From NCBI GenBank assembly GCA_026873275.1, contig JANTUC010000006.1, positions 1,860,001 through 1,924,000 on the forward strand: 64,000 bases of DNA, in the 5' to 3' direction. This document shows positions 1-10,224 of the stretch, in pieces. The position numbers and the translations under genes were made by a program. The stretch comes from Pseudopithomyces maydicus. Its lineage: Eukaryota > Ascomycota > Dothideomycetes > Pleosporales > Didymosphaeriaceae. A model generated the notes under the pieces. It did not search any database. It had not been told where the DNA came from and saw only the letters and a program-made list of their open reading frames with translations. Numbering within the stretch: position 1 is the stretch's first letter; each line of letters starts with the position of its first letter.

Positions 1-402
1 GAACTTTGCGGTATACTCGGCTGCTGAGTGCGTTTGTCGGAGGCGTTGGATAGCTTCTTCAGCGTAAGACTTCTCGTTGGCTGAACCGAAGAGTTGTTTG
101 ATCTGAGTACGGAAGGTACTGTAATCTTCGATGAGTTGGTCGATCTGGTCTCCTTCTTGGTTTTCCGCTGAAAGATATGCTTCGATGTACGGCTGAATCC
201 AGTCGGCTGGTTCGCCTCTCATGTACGTGGCGGCAAAGATGACTTTGTCCTTGTCTTCCATGTCCTTGTTGACACAGTGGAAGTACAGGTCGAGTTGGAG
301 TAGCCATGTCTTGAGTTTGCGTCGGTCGCCATCGTACAGGTCCGGTTTAGCAGCTTTGCTGTTAGGATTGTTGAATGGGGTAAGGTCGTTGAAGTCGCTC
401 AT
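1..402 (-). CDS. Gag polyprotein, N-terminal 134 codons (partial, open)
   Basis: The frame starts at ATG 402-400 and runs open for 134 codons to the window edge, beginning MSDFNDLTPFNN. The segment with DLYDGDRRKLKTWLLQLDLY and YMRGEPADWIQPYI is typical of the retrotransposon gag (capsid) domain, which assembles the cytoplasmic virus-like particle. The start is supported by its place 17 nt inside the LTR, and by the homologous copy at 59348 aligning codon for codon without gaps over the stretch compared. There, codons 27, 33, 36, 68 and 70 (Arg, Trp, Gln, Trp, Gln) became stops. The downstream protease and pol lie outside the window. I cannot tell whether the rest is intact, but this part would encode protein. 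Confidence 0.9.
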   Translation of the reverse strand, partial: MSDFNDLTPFNNPNSKAAKPDLYDGDRRKLKTWLLQLDLYFHCVNKDMEDKDKVIFAATYMRGEPADWIQPYIEAYLSAENQEGDQIDQLIEDYSTFRTQIKQLFGSANEKSYAEEAIQRLRQTHSAAEYTAKF

Positions 403-419
403 GTTGAGGGTGTTCAAGA

Positions 420-855
420 TGTTAAGACCACGAGGGTAGCTAGTCCTAGAGGTTAAGGTTGGTTCTCGGGCAGGAGCAACTTACGGAGGGAGAAGGGTTA
501 TCGACTGCGTGAGCGGGTCGATGGGGTAGTCGGTATCGGTATCACGTATGATACTAAATCAACAATGAGGCCTGAGTGAATCCAAACGATAGATTGATAA
601 ACAGGTTGAACACGAGTATCCACGAAGGAAACTCGGGTTCCTATATACTTGGGTTGATCAGTCCCACTGATCAACTGATCACACTGATCAGCCTTTGCTC
701 AGTGATCAGTATGCGAGCTGCTCAGTATGCTCAGTGCGCCAAGGCTACTGATCACACTGATCAGGTCACGTGACTACATAATTACACGGCCCGCCCCGGG
801 CCTCTAATTACATGTGGGATCGATGCTGTGCCGCAGCCATCTACAGATCTTAACA
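420..855 (-). repeat. 5' LTR of Ty3-a copy 1
   Basis: On the + strand it starts TGTTAAGA (420) and ends TCTTAACA (855), an exact 8-bp inverted repeat with canonical TG...CA ends. About 230 bp at the gag-proximal end (420-650) is shared with the LTRs at 2243-2743, 39981-40404 and 58831-59330. The outer part (about 655-855) is not shared with them. Right of 855 the sequence joins RIPped integrase, so the duplicated target site would be at 856-860 (attaa); its partner is outside the window. Confidence 0.9.
641..772 (-). promoter_or_regulatory. Probable LTR promoter: TATA box and TGATCA array
   Basis: Read on the minus strand, a TATATAG box (647-642) is followed by the transcribed end of the LTR and gag. 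Upstream of it the U3 contains seven copies of the palindrome TGATCA, starting at + positions 655, 668, 676, 685, 703, 749 and 758, and a CACGTG palindrome at 767-772. Repeated short palindromes upstream of a TATA box look like clustered activator sites, but the factor is unknown. Assignment as promoter is an inference from position and motif only. Confidence 0.5.
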
Positions 856-1640
856 ATTAACAGCTTATTATCTATAAACGGATGAATAAATAGAACGTAC
901 TAACTAAACTATAAAAATGTACCTACGCATCTACTATAATAAGAAGAAAGATAATTAGGTTTTATTATTACCTTTAGCATAAATAGTATATAATAATAAA
1001 GAATTAGTAATAACTGGAATTATATTATACTACGTAAATTACGGAAAATATCTATATTTCTTTAATTAAGTTTTATTAATAGTTATTAATATAGCAGAAG
1101 CAGAGAAAACCGCAGAAATTATAAAATAAATATATAAAGAATTACAAGAAAATCTCAAGAAGTTTTAATAATAAATAATTTCCTATATTAATAAGAAATA
1201 AAAACGGCACTTTAGCTAAAGAAGGGGGATAAAGTATACTTATTTATAAAAAATCTTTGTACGCAGAAGAAGAAATATAAGAAACTGAATTATATTAAGG
1301 TTGGACTATTTTTTATTTCTAAATAGATATTACTAGTAAACTATAGATTGGAACTACCGCTAGACGTAAAAATATATCTAGTATTTTATATGTTATTATT
1401 GGAACTAACAGACTTAGAAACGCCAGTTTAAATTACCTTCTATTATTAAGTTAAGGAAGAAATGGAATTCGAAGTTGAAAAGATACTTAATATATAATAT
1501 AATTAGTATTAAGAAATAAAAGAATTTCTTATTAAATAGAAAGGGTATTCTAATAGCAAAAACACTTAGAAATTAGTTAAAAACCTAGAGAACTGCAAAC
1601 AGATAATTAGTAAGTTTTTATAATAATATGTAAGGAAGGA
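856..1640 (+). pseudogene. Integrase C-terminal part with chromodomain (RIPped)
   Basis: The frame begins inside the integrase core at a motif equivalent to TAYHPQTDGQTER (now with stops) and continues through TN-TIKMYLRIYYN. The catalytic Glu that follows TN in the family is Lys here (a GAA-to-AAA type change). At about 1465-1625 a chromodomain is recognisable: EFEVEKIL, then EFLIK-KGYSNSKNT and KLVKNLENC, where stops replace the aromatic Trp positions. Integrase joins cDNA to the chromosome; the chromodomain is known in this clade to steer insertion to methylated heterochromatin. Many in-frame TAA/TAG codons make it non-functional. Confidence 0.8.
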
Positions 1641-1689
1641 CTAATATACCTAGACACTTAAGGAAGAAACTAGAACCAACAAAAAATTA

Positions 1690-2145
1690 TTTAATAGGTT
1701 TAAGGTTGCCTATATTATAGGTAAATAACCTATTAAAGTATTAATTATAGGATAAGCTAATAATGTTGCGTTTACTATTTTACCTTTTACCTCTATATTT
1801 ATAGTAAGATATAAAATTTTCTTGCAAGTATACTCTTTAGCTTAAGCTAATATTTTTTTATTTCTTAGTAACTTAGTAATAACTAACGCTAACTTCTTTT
1901 TATCCTCTTTAACCTTTTTCTTATACTCTTTACGAGTCTTGTTAAGAGATATCTATAATATATTAATATAGGGACGACTCTGGCGAATATATTTAGTACA
2001 CTTTAAATTCAAATCTAGCATAATATAATACTTACAATTTTTAGCGTCGCAGTTAAAATAAGGAGATTCTGCGATAATATTAGCCTAGAGGATTTTATTA
2101 TAAAGATAAAGCTTATAAATAGTAGATTTATCAGGTATATTAATC
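1690..2145 (-). pseudogene. Antisense frame between integrase and 3' LTR, unknown function
   Basis: On the strand opposite to pol, a coding-like frame runs from about 2145 to 1690 with very few stops, unlike the pol side. It has a Cys-rich patch (CDAKNCKYY followed by LKCTKYIRQSRPY, about 2050-1960) and then a highly charged stretch, KTRKEYKKKVKEDKKKLAL and KLLRNKKIL (about 1945-1850), likely a coiled coil. I recall similar Cys-rich plus coiled-coil antisense proteins in other fungal Ty3 elements but cannot verify this here. It may be a nucleic-acid-binding accessory protein. No start codon is certain, and two stops fit CAA/TGG to TAA/TAG changes. Confidence 0.5.
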
Positions 2146-2227
2146 TATATACTTAAGTATATACTGCGGGGTAGATACTTATATAAGATAAATAAGCGCG
2201 ATTATATAATTTAAGGATAAATTAGTT

Positions 2228-2242
2228 AAAGAGAGGGAATAA
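2228..2242 (+). other. Polypurine tract of Ty3-a copy 2
   Basis: The run AAAGAGAGGGAATAA directly abuts the 3' LTR, the expected place and composition for the primer of plus-strand cDNA synthesis. It fixes both the orientation (+) and the LTR start. Confidence 0.8.
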
Positions 2243-2743
2243 TATTATAATTTAAGTTTTAATATAAGGCTATAGTATCTTATACTAGTTAGCAGCTATT
2301 ATAAGGTTAGTAACTTTTATAATTATACGCCGTGCCGCACAAGCTATATCATATTTATATAATTATATAAATGCTCTGTAGCGAGCACCTTATATCTATA
2401 CTTAATACTCTACTATTTAGTAAAGAGTATTTTATAGAGAGTGCTTAGTAGAGAGCGCTTAATAGAGAGCAGTTCTTAAAAACTACTTATTAATAAGTAG
2501 AGCTAATATAAAGTATATAGAAACTTAAAGTATTAACTCTAATATTTTATATTTAATCCTGTTTATTAATCTATTGTTTAGATTCACTTAGGCCCCCTTA
2601 TTAATTTAGTATTATATATAATATTAATACCAACTACCCTATTAACCTACTTACGCAGTTAATAACCCTTCTCCCTCTATAAGTTACTCCTGCCCGAGAA
2701 CTAACCTTAACCTCTAGGACTAGCTACCCTCGTGGTTATAATA
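2243..2743 (+). repeat. 3' LTR of Ty3-a copy 2
   Basis: This 501-bp LTR matches the 500-bp LTR at 58831-59330 throughout, with C/T and G/A differences. It begins TATTATAATTTAAG (from TG) and ends TATAATA (from ...TAACA). The U3 holds repeats of an AGAGAGCGCT-like unit (about 2420-2475) that also occur in copy 4 but not in copies 1 or 3. The 5 bases after it, aattc, would be one half of the target duplication in Ty3-b copy 1. Confidence 0.9.
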
Positions 2744-5000
2744 AATTCGCGCTTAAATACTTTAGTATTAAAATAGTTAGTATAACTAACAGCAGATACT
2801 AGTTTAGTTCTTTAATTTATACTAGCTTATTTATAGTCTTACTACTAAGACCTACGCTCTTATGTAATTAATTAATTCTTAACTCTAATAAAGAGTAATA
2901 CTACTAATAGCCTTCTACTATCTTTAAGCCTAGTACTTTTTAGTTATAAATAATATAAGCGACTTAGTCGCAGCCTATATAAAAATACACCTTAAATAAC
3001 TTAGCTTATAAGTAAGCGATAAGCGCAGAAAATAACCCCACTTTTAAGGGATCTAATAATAAGGATTTTAATAACCTCTACACTTAGTTATATAAATAGG
3101 TAGACTAATTAAAGACGCTTACTATAGGCTCTAAGATAGGACTATAAATTATTTTCTAATTTATAATTAATAGTGCTATAGCAGCCAGCGAAAGTAAATT
3201 ATTATTATAAACTAAAAAAGCTTCTCGCTAACGCTAATAGTCTAGTTTTATTTTATAATACTTAACACTTCCCTAATTATCTCTACCCTTTAAAGAAAAT
3301 ATAGAGAACTACCTCTTAGCTCGCTAAATAAAGGTAAAAACTTATAAAGGACGCTTAGTAATGCTTATTAGCGGGTATAACGCCTAAAGATAATTAATTA
3401 CCTATTATAAATTATACTTTAATAATAAGTTTAAAAATTTAATTATTAGCAACCTTTATTACACTTAGTAATTTTTTTAGTATAGCTTAATATATAGATA
3501 ACTTCTATTAGGACTTCTAGAATATTATAGAAGCTAAAAATAATCTCTCTACTTATATAGAGCTCCTCTTAATATAAGCTAACGCTACGTAAGAAAAGCT
3601 TAATACTGCCTAGACTAAGCGCGTTAGCCTAGATAAAATACTAAAAAATACTTATAATAGTTAATAGTAGTAGAGTAAAAGATTATAAAAGCCTATAAAA
3701 TAGTAGTGCTACTTAATAATAAAAATAAAGACCTCTTATAGAAATATTAGACTTTTATCACAGACTATAACTACCTTAGTATAAATAAAATAGACTTATA
3801 ATACTTCTTTAAGCTAGAAGTAGACTATAAGTAATTAAAAAATATACTACTACTTCTACTATTATATATAATAGTTATAAGTAATTATAGAAAGAGCTTA
3901 CTACTAAACGCTATAAGCTTACTATTATGTATAACTAAATATATAAATTATAAGTAAAATTCTCTATAGTGCCGCGAGTAGTGCCCTAAAAGTAATTAAT
4001 TATATTTAAATAATTTAAGCGCAGCGCTACTAGTCTTAAATTCCACTAAATTAATAATCTATATAAATATAGTATGCTAAAGATACCTATTATAAAGATA
4101 AAGTATTCGCCTACGCGTAACCCCTTATTATTATATTATACCTAAGACAGGTAACCTATTTACTAAACCTTTTTATATAGGCTAAGACAAGAATCCTTTT
4201 TAATTAAGCCTATTATAGCTTATCTAGCGCAACCTAAATTATTAAAAATCTTTAAACTCTTTAAGGTTCTTAAGTTTAATACTAAAAGTAGAATAGACTA
4301 TAAACCCTAGCACCTATTATTAATTAATAAACTTTAAATAATCATTAATAAAATAAATTAGATATATTATATTTATAATAAGTTATAGGGTAAAATAGCT
4401 TAAATAGTGCGCCCTATCTTAATATATATATATATAGTAGCTAATCTTCTCTATTCGCTCAACCGCGTCCTCCTTAATAATTATAATATAATAAACGCGC
4501 AACAAAAGCTTTTTAACTATAAATTAAAATAAAAGACTAGTAAGAGCCTTATAAATTAGAAGGTATAATTCTAAGTAATTATCTTTTACCTTTCTTAAAT
4601 AACTAATATTAAGAAAAGCTAGCACGCCTATAAATTAATAAATATTAAGTTAATTAAGTAAGCCTCTATTAGAGCCGATCCTAATAAATCTTATAAGTAA
4701 TTTATAAATTACGCCTTCCTCTAAAAGTGCCTATTTAAAGAGATTAATATAGGCTAAAGTATTACTACTATAATTACTAAGGCTAAAATACTCTTATTAG
4801 CCCAAAAAGCAGGTACTACTTATATAATTACACCCTCTGCACTAGCTATAACACAACTTAAAATATTATAGAACTCTACTAAAAAGATATATAGTTATAC
4901 TCACCAAGAACTCACAACCCTAACTATAAAGAAACTCTACTTTAATTATAGTAAACCTAATTACTAAATTATTAATTCTTAAGATAAATACTAGGGTAAT
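2744..5000 (+). pseudogene. Ty3-b gag (RIPped), with CCHC zinc knuckle
   Basis: The long gag region aligns with 54530-56760. A capsid-like segment at about 4260-4450 reads KFNTKSRIDYKP, then LLINKL and a later YNKL-GK pattern, matching the gag of copy 4 at about 56040. A nucleocapsid zinc knuckle lies at 4936-4980: residues read YFNYSKPNY, consistent with a CFNCxKPxH knuckle in which Cys codons TGT/TGC became TAT and His CAC became TAC. Gag packages the element RNA. Stops and lost zinc ligands make it inactive. Confidence 0.7.
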
Positions 5001-5429
5001 AACTTTATACCCTTTAAAATAATTAAATACCTTTACTATATTCTTATCTTAGTATTTAATAAAGCTATTGACAACCTAAAGTTCCTATACACCTTATTTA
5101 GATACGCTAACCCTAAACCTCCTTTATTAGATACACTAGTGGTTAAAGAGGACTAGTCTAACTAAAAGAACTATAAAAGTATTTATTAGGGTTTTTACTA
5201 GCTCTTAAGCGAAAACGTACCTAAGAGTAGGTAAAATATAAAATAAAAAATACCTTTTAGTAGTTAAGACAGTATATAAAAAATTTTAAGACTAAAGCTA
5301 ATTTTAGCACTATTTACCTATATAAGATTTTAGCTATAATTATATCTAATAATTTTATCCTTAATACTTTATAATTATAATTTTAATACCTTATTAAACT
5401 TAACGCGCCGAGAGAATAGGCAAGTATAT

Positions 5430-5700
5430 ATTAACTTATTAATACTAAAGTAAGCACCAGTTTTATTAGTAAATAATATATTTAATAATACTAAATATAC
5501 TAATATAAGGTAAATAAACTAATAAGCCTAGCCTTAGTAGATAAAAAAGTAATTAAGAAATTATAAAAAATAGTAGATCTTATAATATAGTATAGCACCT
5601 ACTTATATTATATAGTCTACTTTATTACTAATATAGGTATCTTTAACCTAGTTCTAAGTATAAATTAATTATAATTATACGACCCAGTGCTAAGGTTATG
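5430..5700 (+). pseudogene. Ty3-b retropepsin-type protease (RIPped)
   Basis: The frame reads LINTKVSTSFISK, corresponding to the aspartic protease active-site pattern LVDTGASTSFIS with Asp changed to Asn. It ends with the second hallmark FNLVLSIN-L (family ILGxxWL) at about 5640-5680. It would cut the Gag-Pol polyprotein. Loss of the catalytic Asp and stops predict no activity. The same pattern is seen at 57207-57450 in copy 4. Confidence 0.65.
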
Positions 5701-6149
5701 TAATTAGATAATAACTTTTAATTTATTATATTATTTAATAAATTGCCTATAATATAACTAGGTAAAGATTATATACTAAAAGAGAGCCTCCTCCTAAGAG
5801 TAGTAACTTTCTCCTACTAAAATAGAAAAGATTAAATTAATTTTAAGTATAGCGGTATACTCTATAGCTATATAATACTTTAAGAACTATATATAGATAC
5901 GCCTAAAAGACTAAAAACGCCTAGTACAGTCTCTTAGTAAAATTAAAGATAAATATAATAGGTAGGCTTTTATTTTCTATATAAATCTCGCAGCCATCAG
6001 TTAGACAGATTATAATAAATATATAAATAAGATATCCTAACTACCTTAGCCTATAAAGGAAATCCTCTCTAAACTACTTAAAAAATATTATAACTTAACT
6101 TATATCTTTAATTCTATTAAGGCGAATAAGTTATCTCCTAAAAGAGCTA

Positions 6150-7480
6150 GTATTAATCACTTAATTAATCTAATTAATAATAAATCGCCTTAACCCTATA
6201 TATATAGCCTATTTAAACTAGAAGCCTTAGCAGTTACAAAATATATTAATAAAATATTCATTAAAGGGTTTATTTACTTAAGCTAGTCTCCCTTTACTTC
6301 TTTTATACTAGTAGTTCGCAAGTCTAGCGGAGGACTTTAAATTTATATTAATTATTAGGCCCTTAATATTATAATAAAAAAGAATTACACTATACCTCTA
6401 ATTATTAAAGAAACTTTAGCGCAAATAAATTAAATATATATTATAATAGTTCTTAATATTATTACTGTCTTTAATACCGTTTATACAAGGGAAGGGGATA
6501 AAAAGAAAATAGTCTTCTTATTTTAATATAGGTTATATAAGTACACTATTATACCGTTCAGCCTCTATAACGCCCTAGGTATATTTTAGAATTTTATTAA
6601 TAACCTATTATGCGAATATTTAAATAACTTTTATATAGTATACTTAAATAATATTTTAATTTATAATAGTAATAAAGCTAATTACACTAGGTATATTTAA
6701 TAGGTACTCTAGTAATTAAATTAGGCTAGAGTATTTATAGATATTAATAAATATTATTTTTACACTTAAAGAGTTAAGTATTTAGGTTTAATACTAATTA
6801 TTTTAGGTATTAAAATAGATCTAGAAAAGGTATCTACTATACTAGTATAATAACTCCTAAAATGCCTAAAAGATATATAGGCTTTTCTAGAATTTACTAA
6901 CTTTTACCGCCACTTTATTTAGGGGTTTAATAGTATTTATAAGCCGCTCATAATACTTATATAAAAGGATTTACTAAAAGAATCCTTTCTAGTTATCCTT
7001 TAGTTACTAGTAAGATAAGCGTTTAAGGCACTTAAGTAAGCCTTTACTAATACTTTAGTATTATAATATTTTAATCTAAATAAGGAAACCTAGCTAAAAA
7101 TAAATATTTTAGACTTTATTATAGTAATAGTTCTCTCTTAGAAGATTAATAGCGTCCTCTATTTAATAGCCTTTCTATCGCATAAAATAACGCCTATTAA
7201 ATATAATTATAAAATCTATAATAAGGAGCTGCTAATAATTATATAAGCCTTTAAGGAATAGTGTACTAACTTAGCTAGAATATTAACTCCTATAAAAATC
7301 TTATTAAACTACTAGGCCCTTTAGCACTTTATAACTAATAAATAACTAAATTAATAATAAGCCTAATAGGCTAAGTTCTTAACTAAGTTTAATTTTAAAA
7401 TTTGTTATTATCTAGAGTAATAAAGTACTAAGCCTAATACTCTTACCTAATAACTTAGGGACTTACTAAATAATAATAAT
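6150..7480 (+). pseudogene. Ty3-b reverse transcriptase and RNase H (RIPped)
   Basis: RT is clear at 6440-6680: EGDKKKIVFLF, then YKYTIIPFSLYNALGIF (family pattern YGxFEYxVMPFGLxNAPxxFQ) and IVYLNNILIY, the YLDD box with both Asp turned to Asn. RNase H follows, with AFKALK-AFTNTLVL at about 7020-7060 and IAFLSHKITPIKYNYKIYNK at about 7168-7228 (family HPVAFxSRKxxPAExNYxIYDKELLAI). These domains copy the element RNA to DNA and remove the RNA. Dozens of TAA/TAG codons interrupt it. Confidence 0.88.
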
Positions 7481-7549
7481 AATAATTAGAGAAAGTACTA
7501 AGTATAAGTTATCTTTTACTTAGAGCTCTTTAAGAAGGAGGGCAGCTAT

Positions 7550-9340
7550 TATATAATTACCCTAATATATTCTTACCTACTAGGTCGAGTATACCCCTAT
7601 TAATCTAGTTAAAGAACTCTATACATACACTATACTCGCGCCCTAAAAAATAATTACTATAAATATTACTAAGCTTAGAGCTAATCTCTTACGTAATATT
7701 CGCTCCTTAAATTTAAAAAATACTAATTACTAGATTATTTAAAAAGCCCTCTAATAAGGCATTTAATACTTATTAGCGAAGCTAGTAAAATAAGACTTTT
7801 AGCTAGAAATTTCTAATTATATTCTTTAAAATAGGCTACTCATAATCCGCTAGTAAATATATATTCTAAATAATAAAGCGCTAAAGGCCTATATACTAAG
7901 TAAATATTATAAAAGTATAGTCGCTAAACACCCTAGATAGGAGACTATATATACCTAAATCTTATAATACTATTACTAGCCCTAACTAACAGCAGATATA
8001 GTATATTATATTAAAACCTATTTAGTATATTAGAGGAGTAAAGCTAACTAAAAGTAAAAATATAATTTTTTATACTCCCTTCCTATCCTAGACTATTATT
8101 AGCAGAGCATTTCTATAGACTTTATAATAAATTTATTACCTAGCACTATATATAAGCGCTCTTACTAAAATATTTTAGTAGTAGTTAACTGTCTTAATAA
8201 GAAAAAGAAATTTATTATTATAGATAAGATGAATACTTCTATAATAGCTAATATCTTCCTTTATTAGGTTTAAAGGGAGGAGGGCTATCTAAAAGAGATA
8301 ATTAATAATTAAAAAAAGTAATTTACCTTATATTTTTAAAAGGAGTTTTATAAATAACTTAGCTATAAACTAAAGCTCTCTATTATATACTACTTAGAAA
8401 TTAATAAGTAAATAAAGAACGCTAATATATAGCTAAAGTAATACTTATAATCCTATATAAACTATTAATAAAATAATTAGGCCGCCTACCTTCTAATAAC
8501 TAAGTTTATAGCTAATTCTACTCTAAGTAAATTAACTAATATATTACCCTTTATAACCACTAAAGGATATTAGCTATAAAACGGCGCTAGTAGATAATTT
8601 ATAAAGGAGATAGTTATAATACTAAAACTAATACTATCTACGCTAAATAGGCAGCTTATAAAAGAAATAATTATAATACTAAAACTAGCGCCGCCTACGC
8701 CGGAGCTAGCGTAAACTACTACTTCTAGAATAAAGTAATATTTACCCGCTCTAATTTATTTAAATTATAAATAAGCTTAGCACCTAGTTTAAACTATTAT
8801 TTAGTTATAAATCTTTCTATAAGACTACTTAGCCTAAGCCTATAAGAAATAGACTAAGTATACTAATAAATACTATGCGCCTACGCCCTGTATCTAAGTT
8901 AGAAATTAAGTAATATTAAATATATATAACTTAGTTATTAAGTACTTAAGTCGCTCCTTAAACTTTAAGAATAAAGGACTATTCTAGATAACCTATATAA
9001 TAGAAAATATAGTTTTTAAGTTAAACCTTCTTTTAAAAATAAAACAGCTCTATAACGTCTTTTATATTTAATTACTATATAAATATAATAATAAGTCTCT
9101 ACTAGAATAAGTATATAATACTAATATAATAAAATTTAAGCCTAATAAATAGTTTAATATAGAAAGTATTATCTCCTACTAGTATATAAGAAAGGCGGAT
9201 TCCTATAGTAATAGTTACCTATTAAAGTATAAAATTAAGTAATTAAACTAGGATAGCCCGCCTACCTAAAAATTCTATTATAATTTTATATATAGTACTA
9301 CTCCTTAACTTATTACTAAGTTCTACTATACTAATTCTTA
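7550..9340 (+). pseudogene. Ty3-b integrase with C-terminal chromodomain-like module (RIPped)
   Basis: The integrase core is readable at about 8100-8600: SIDFIINLLPSTIYKRSY, then DKMNTSIIANIFLYY, KEIINN--KQFTLYF (family KEIISDRGxQF, with the catalytic Asp lost) and a degraded HPETDGQTENxNxWLKQYLR block. A GPF/SH3-like piece follows, and at about 9140-9340 a chromodomain-like segment: a YLLKYKIK core followed by SPPT-KFYYNFIYSTT. After it the frame continues to the polypurine tract. It would have inserted the cDNA; it is inactivated by stops. Confidence 0.78.
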
Positions 9341-9719
9341 AAAACTAGTAATACCTTTAAACTTTAATGACTTAGCCGCCTAGCAGAATATAATAATAAA
9401 GATAATAAATATTATAAATAGAATAAAGATACAGGGCAGGAATAGTAAATTATATATATAATACTCTAGATAGGCAGCACTAACTATTAGTAAATTTTAA
9501 AATTATAAGTATAAGACTTAAGTTAATTATAAGATAGCGGCTTATAGCAGAGGAGATAGTCTAAGTTAGGTATATATATTACTAGTATAGATATATAGAT
9601 AAGAGATCGCGCAGTATAGAATCTAAATTATAAAAAGAGGGCAGCCTATATAGGAATAAAATATAGAAATCTCTTAAATGCCCTAATAATAGGTTATTAT
9701 AATATTAGGAGCCGCTCTA

Positions 9720-9734
9720 GAGGAAGGGGGGTAA
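9720..9734 (+). other. Polypurine tract of Ty3-b copy 1
   Basis: GAGGAAGGGGGGTAA sits immediately before the 3' LTR. The copy on the minus strand at 43503-43514 has the same tract, GAGGGGGG plus TAG, at the same place, which confirms it. Confidence 0.85.
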
Positions 9735-9939
9735 TATTATAAAATAATTAAGAGATTCTTAGCCTACTAGAGGATCTTTAATAATTAAATAGTAATAAGG
9801 ATTAGCACTAGTACTAGCGCCGCCTTAGTACCACCTTAAATCCTTAAAAGTGGCCCTAGATAGCTCTCTATCGTAACTATCTTATATTTAACCTAGGAGG
9901 ACCTCTTGACCTCTAAGTAACGCCTCTAGGACCCTCACA
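9735..9939 (+). repeat. 3' LTR of Ty3-b copy 1
   Basis: This 205-bp LTR starts TATTATAAAAT, the RIPped form of TGTTATAGGGC seen in copy 2, and ends ACCCTCACA. It is a shorter variant than the LTRs of copies 2 (259 bp), 3 (255 bp) and 4 (235 bp), with the differences mostly near the outer end. The next bases (cctag) belong to the Ty3-c LTR and would be one half of the target duplication. Confidence 0.85.
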
Positions 9940-10224
9940 CCTAGTAGAGCGAGAAATTCAGGAACGTTGGGCGCCTATAGTAGTAGTAATTAAAGGAGTT
10001 ATTGTATAAGTATAGTAGACTAATATAATATATATAATAAATTAAAACTATCTAGTAGAAAGGCTTTATTATTATTCTTATTTAAGTTATAAGGTATAAA
10101 AGTAAAATAGTCCTTTTATTAAGAATCTTTTCTAATAAATATACTAACTAAAGCCTTATCTAATACTATATAATTAATTAATTAAATTATTTATTTATAG
10201 GGAAGGCTACCTCCCTATAATATA
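9940..10224 (-). repeat. Left LTR of Ty3-c (3' LTR of the minus-strand element), left-truncated
   Basis: It matches 22044-22331 from CCTAGTAGAGCG through GGCGCCTATAGTAG to CACCTCCC, and the differences are C/T and G/A transitions. The outer end is missing because Ty3-b copy 1 was inserted there. The inner boundary is uncertain by about 10 bp because both copies are followed by T-rich sequence. Confidence 0.75.

Larger units (their letters stand above)
1..855 (-). mobile_element. Ty3-a copy 1: unmutated 5' end of a Ty3/Gypsy element (truncated by window edge)
   Basis: This is the only part of the window with balanced base composition and intact CpA/TpG. On the minus strand it holds a 436-bp LTR (420-855), a 17-nt leader (403-419) and the start of gag (402 down to 1), after which the window ends. 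The same LTR end, leader and gag recur at 58831-64000 in RIPped form, which proves the family assignment. It is inserted into another Ty3-a copy: sequence right of 855 continues the integrase of that older copy and matches 63685 onward. The absence of RIP makes it the youngest insertion here. Confidence 0.93.
856..2743 (+). mobile_element. Ty3-a copy 2: 3' part of a RIPped element with 3' LTR
   Basis: It contains the end of integrase, a chromodomain, an antisense frame, a polypurine tract and a 3' LTR. From 856 it aligns with 63685 onward of copy 4. The bases ATTAACAGC at the break correspond to ATCGACAGC in copy 4, i.e. only RIP-type changes. Its own 5' part lies left of copy 1, outside the window. 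On its right it ends at 2743 and Ty3-b copy 1 resumes mid-element, so copy 2 was itself inserted into Ty3-b copy 1. Confidence 0.88.
2744..9939 (+). mobile_element. Ty3-b copy 1: RIPped Ty3/Gypsy element, 5' end lost beyond copy a2
   Basis: Sequence from 2744 matches Ty3-b copy 4 from about 54530, i.e. it starts partway into the gag region because Ty3-a copy 2 interrupts it. Order: gag, zinc knuckle, protease, reverse transcriptase, RNase H, integrase, chromodomain-like tail, polypurine tract, 3' LTR. Pol order (RT-RH-IN) places it in Ty3/Gypsy rather than Copia. It ends inside the left LTR of Ty3-c. Stops are spread through every domain at former Gln, Trp and Arg codons. Confidence 0.9.

Noticed and set aside
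59..307. Small minus-strand frame of 82 codons
   Set aside because: It overlaps the gag frame (402 to 1) in another reading frame; the gag frame has domain similarity and a RIPped homologue at 59348.
221..439. Small plus-strand frame of 72 codons
   Set aside because: It is antisense to gag and runs into the LTR; no similarity or start context supports it.
576..773. Small plus-strand frame of 65 codons
   Set aside because: It lies wholly within the LTR, on the antisense strand, across the TGATCA repeats.
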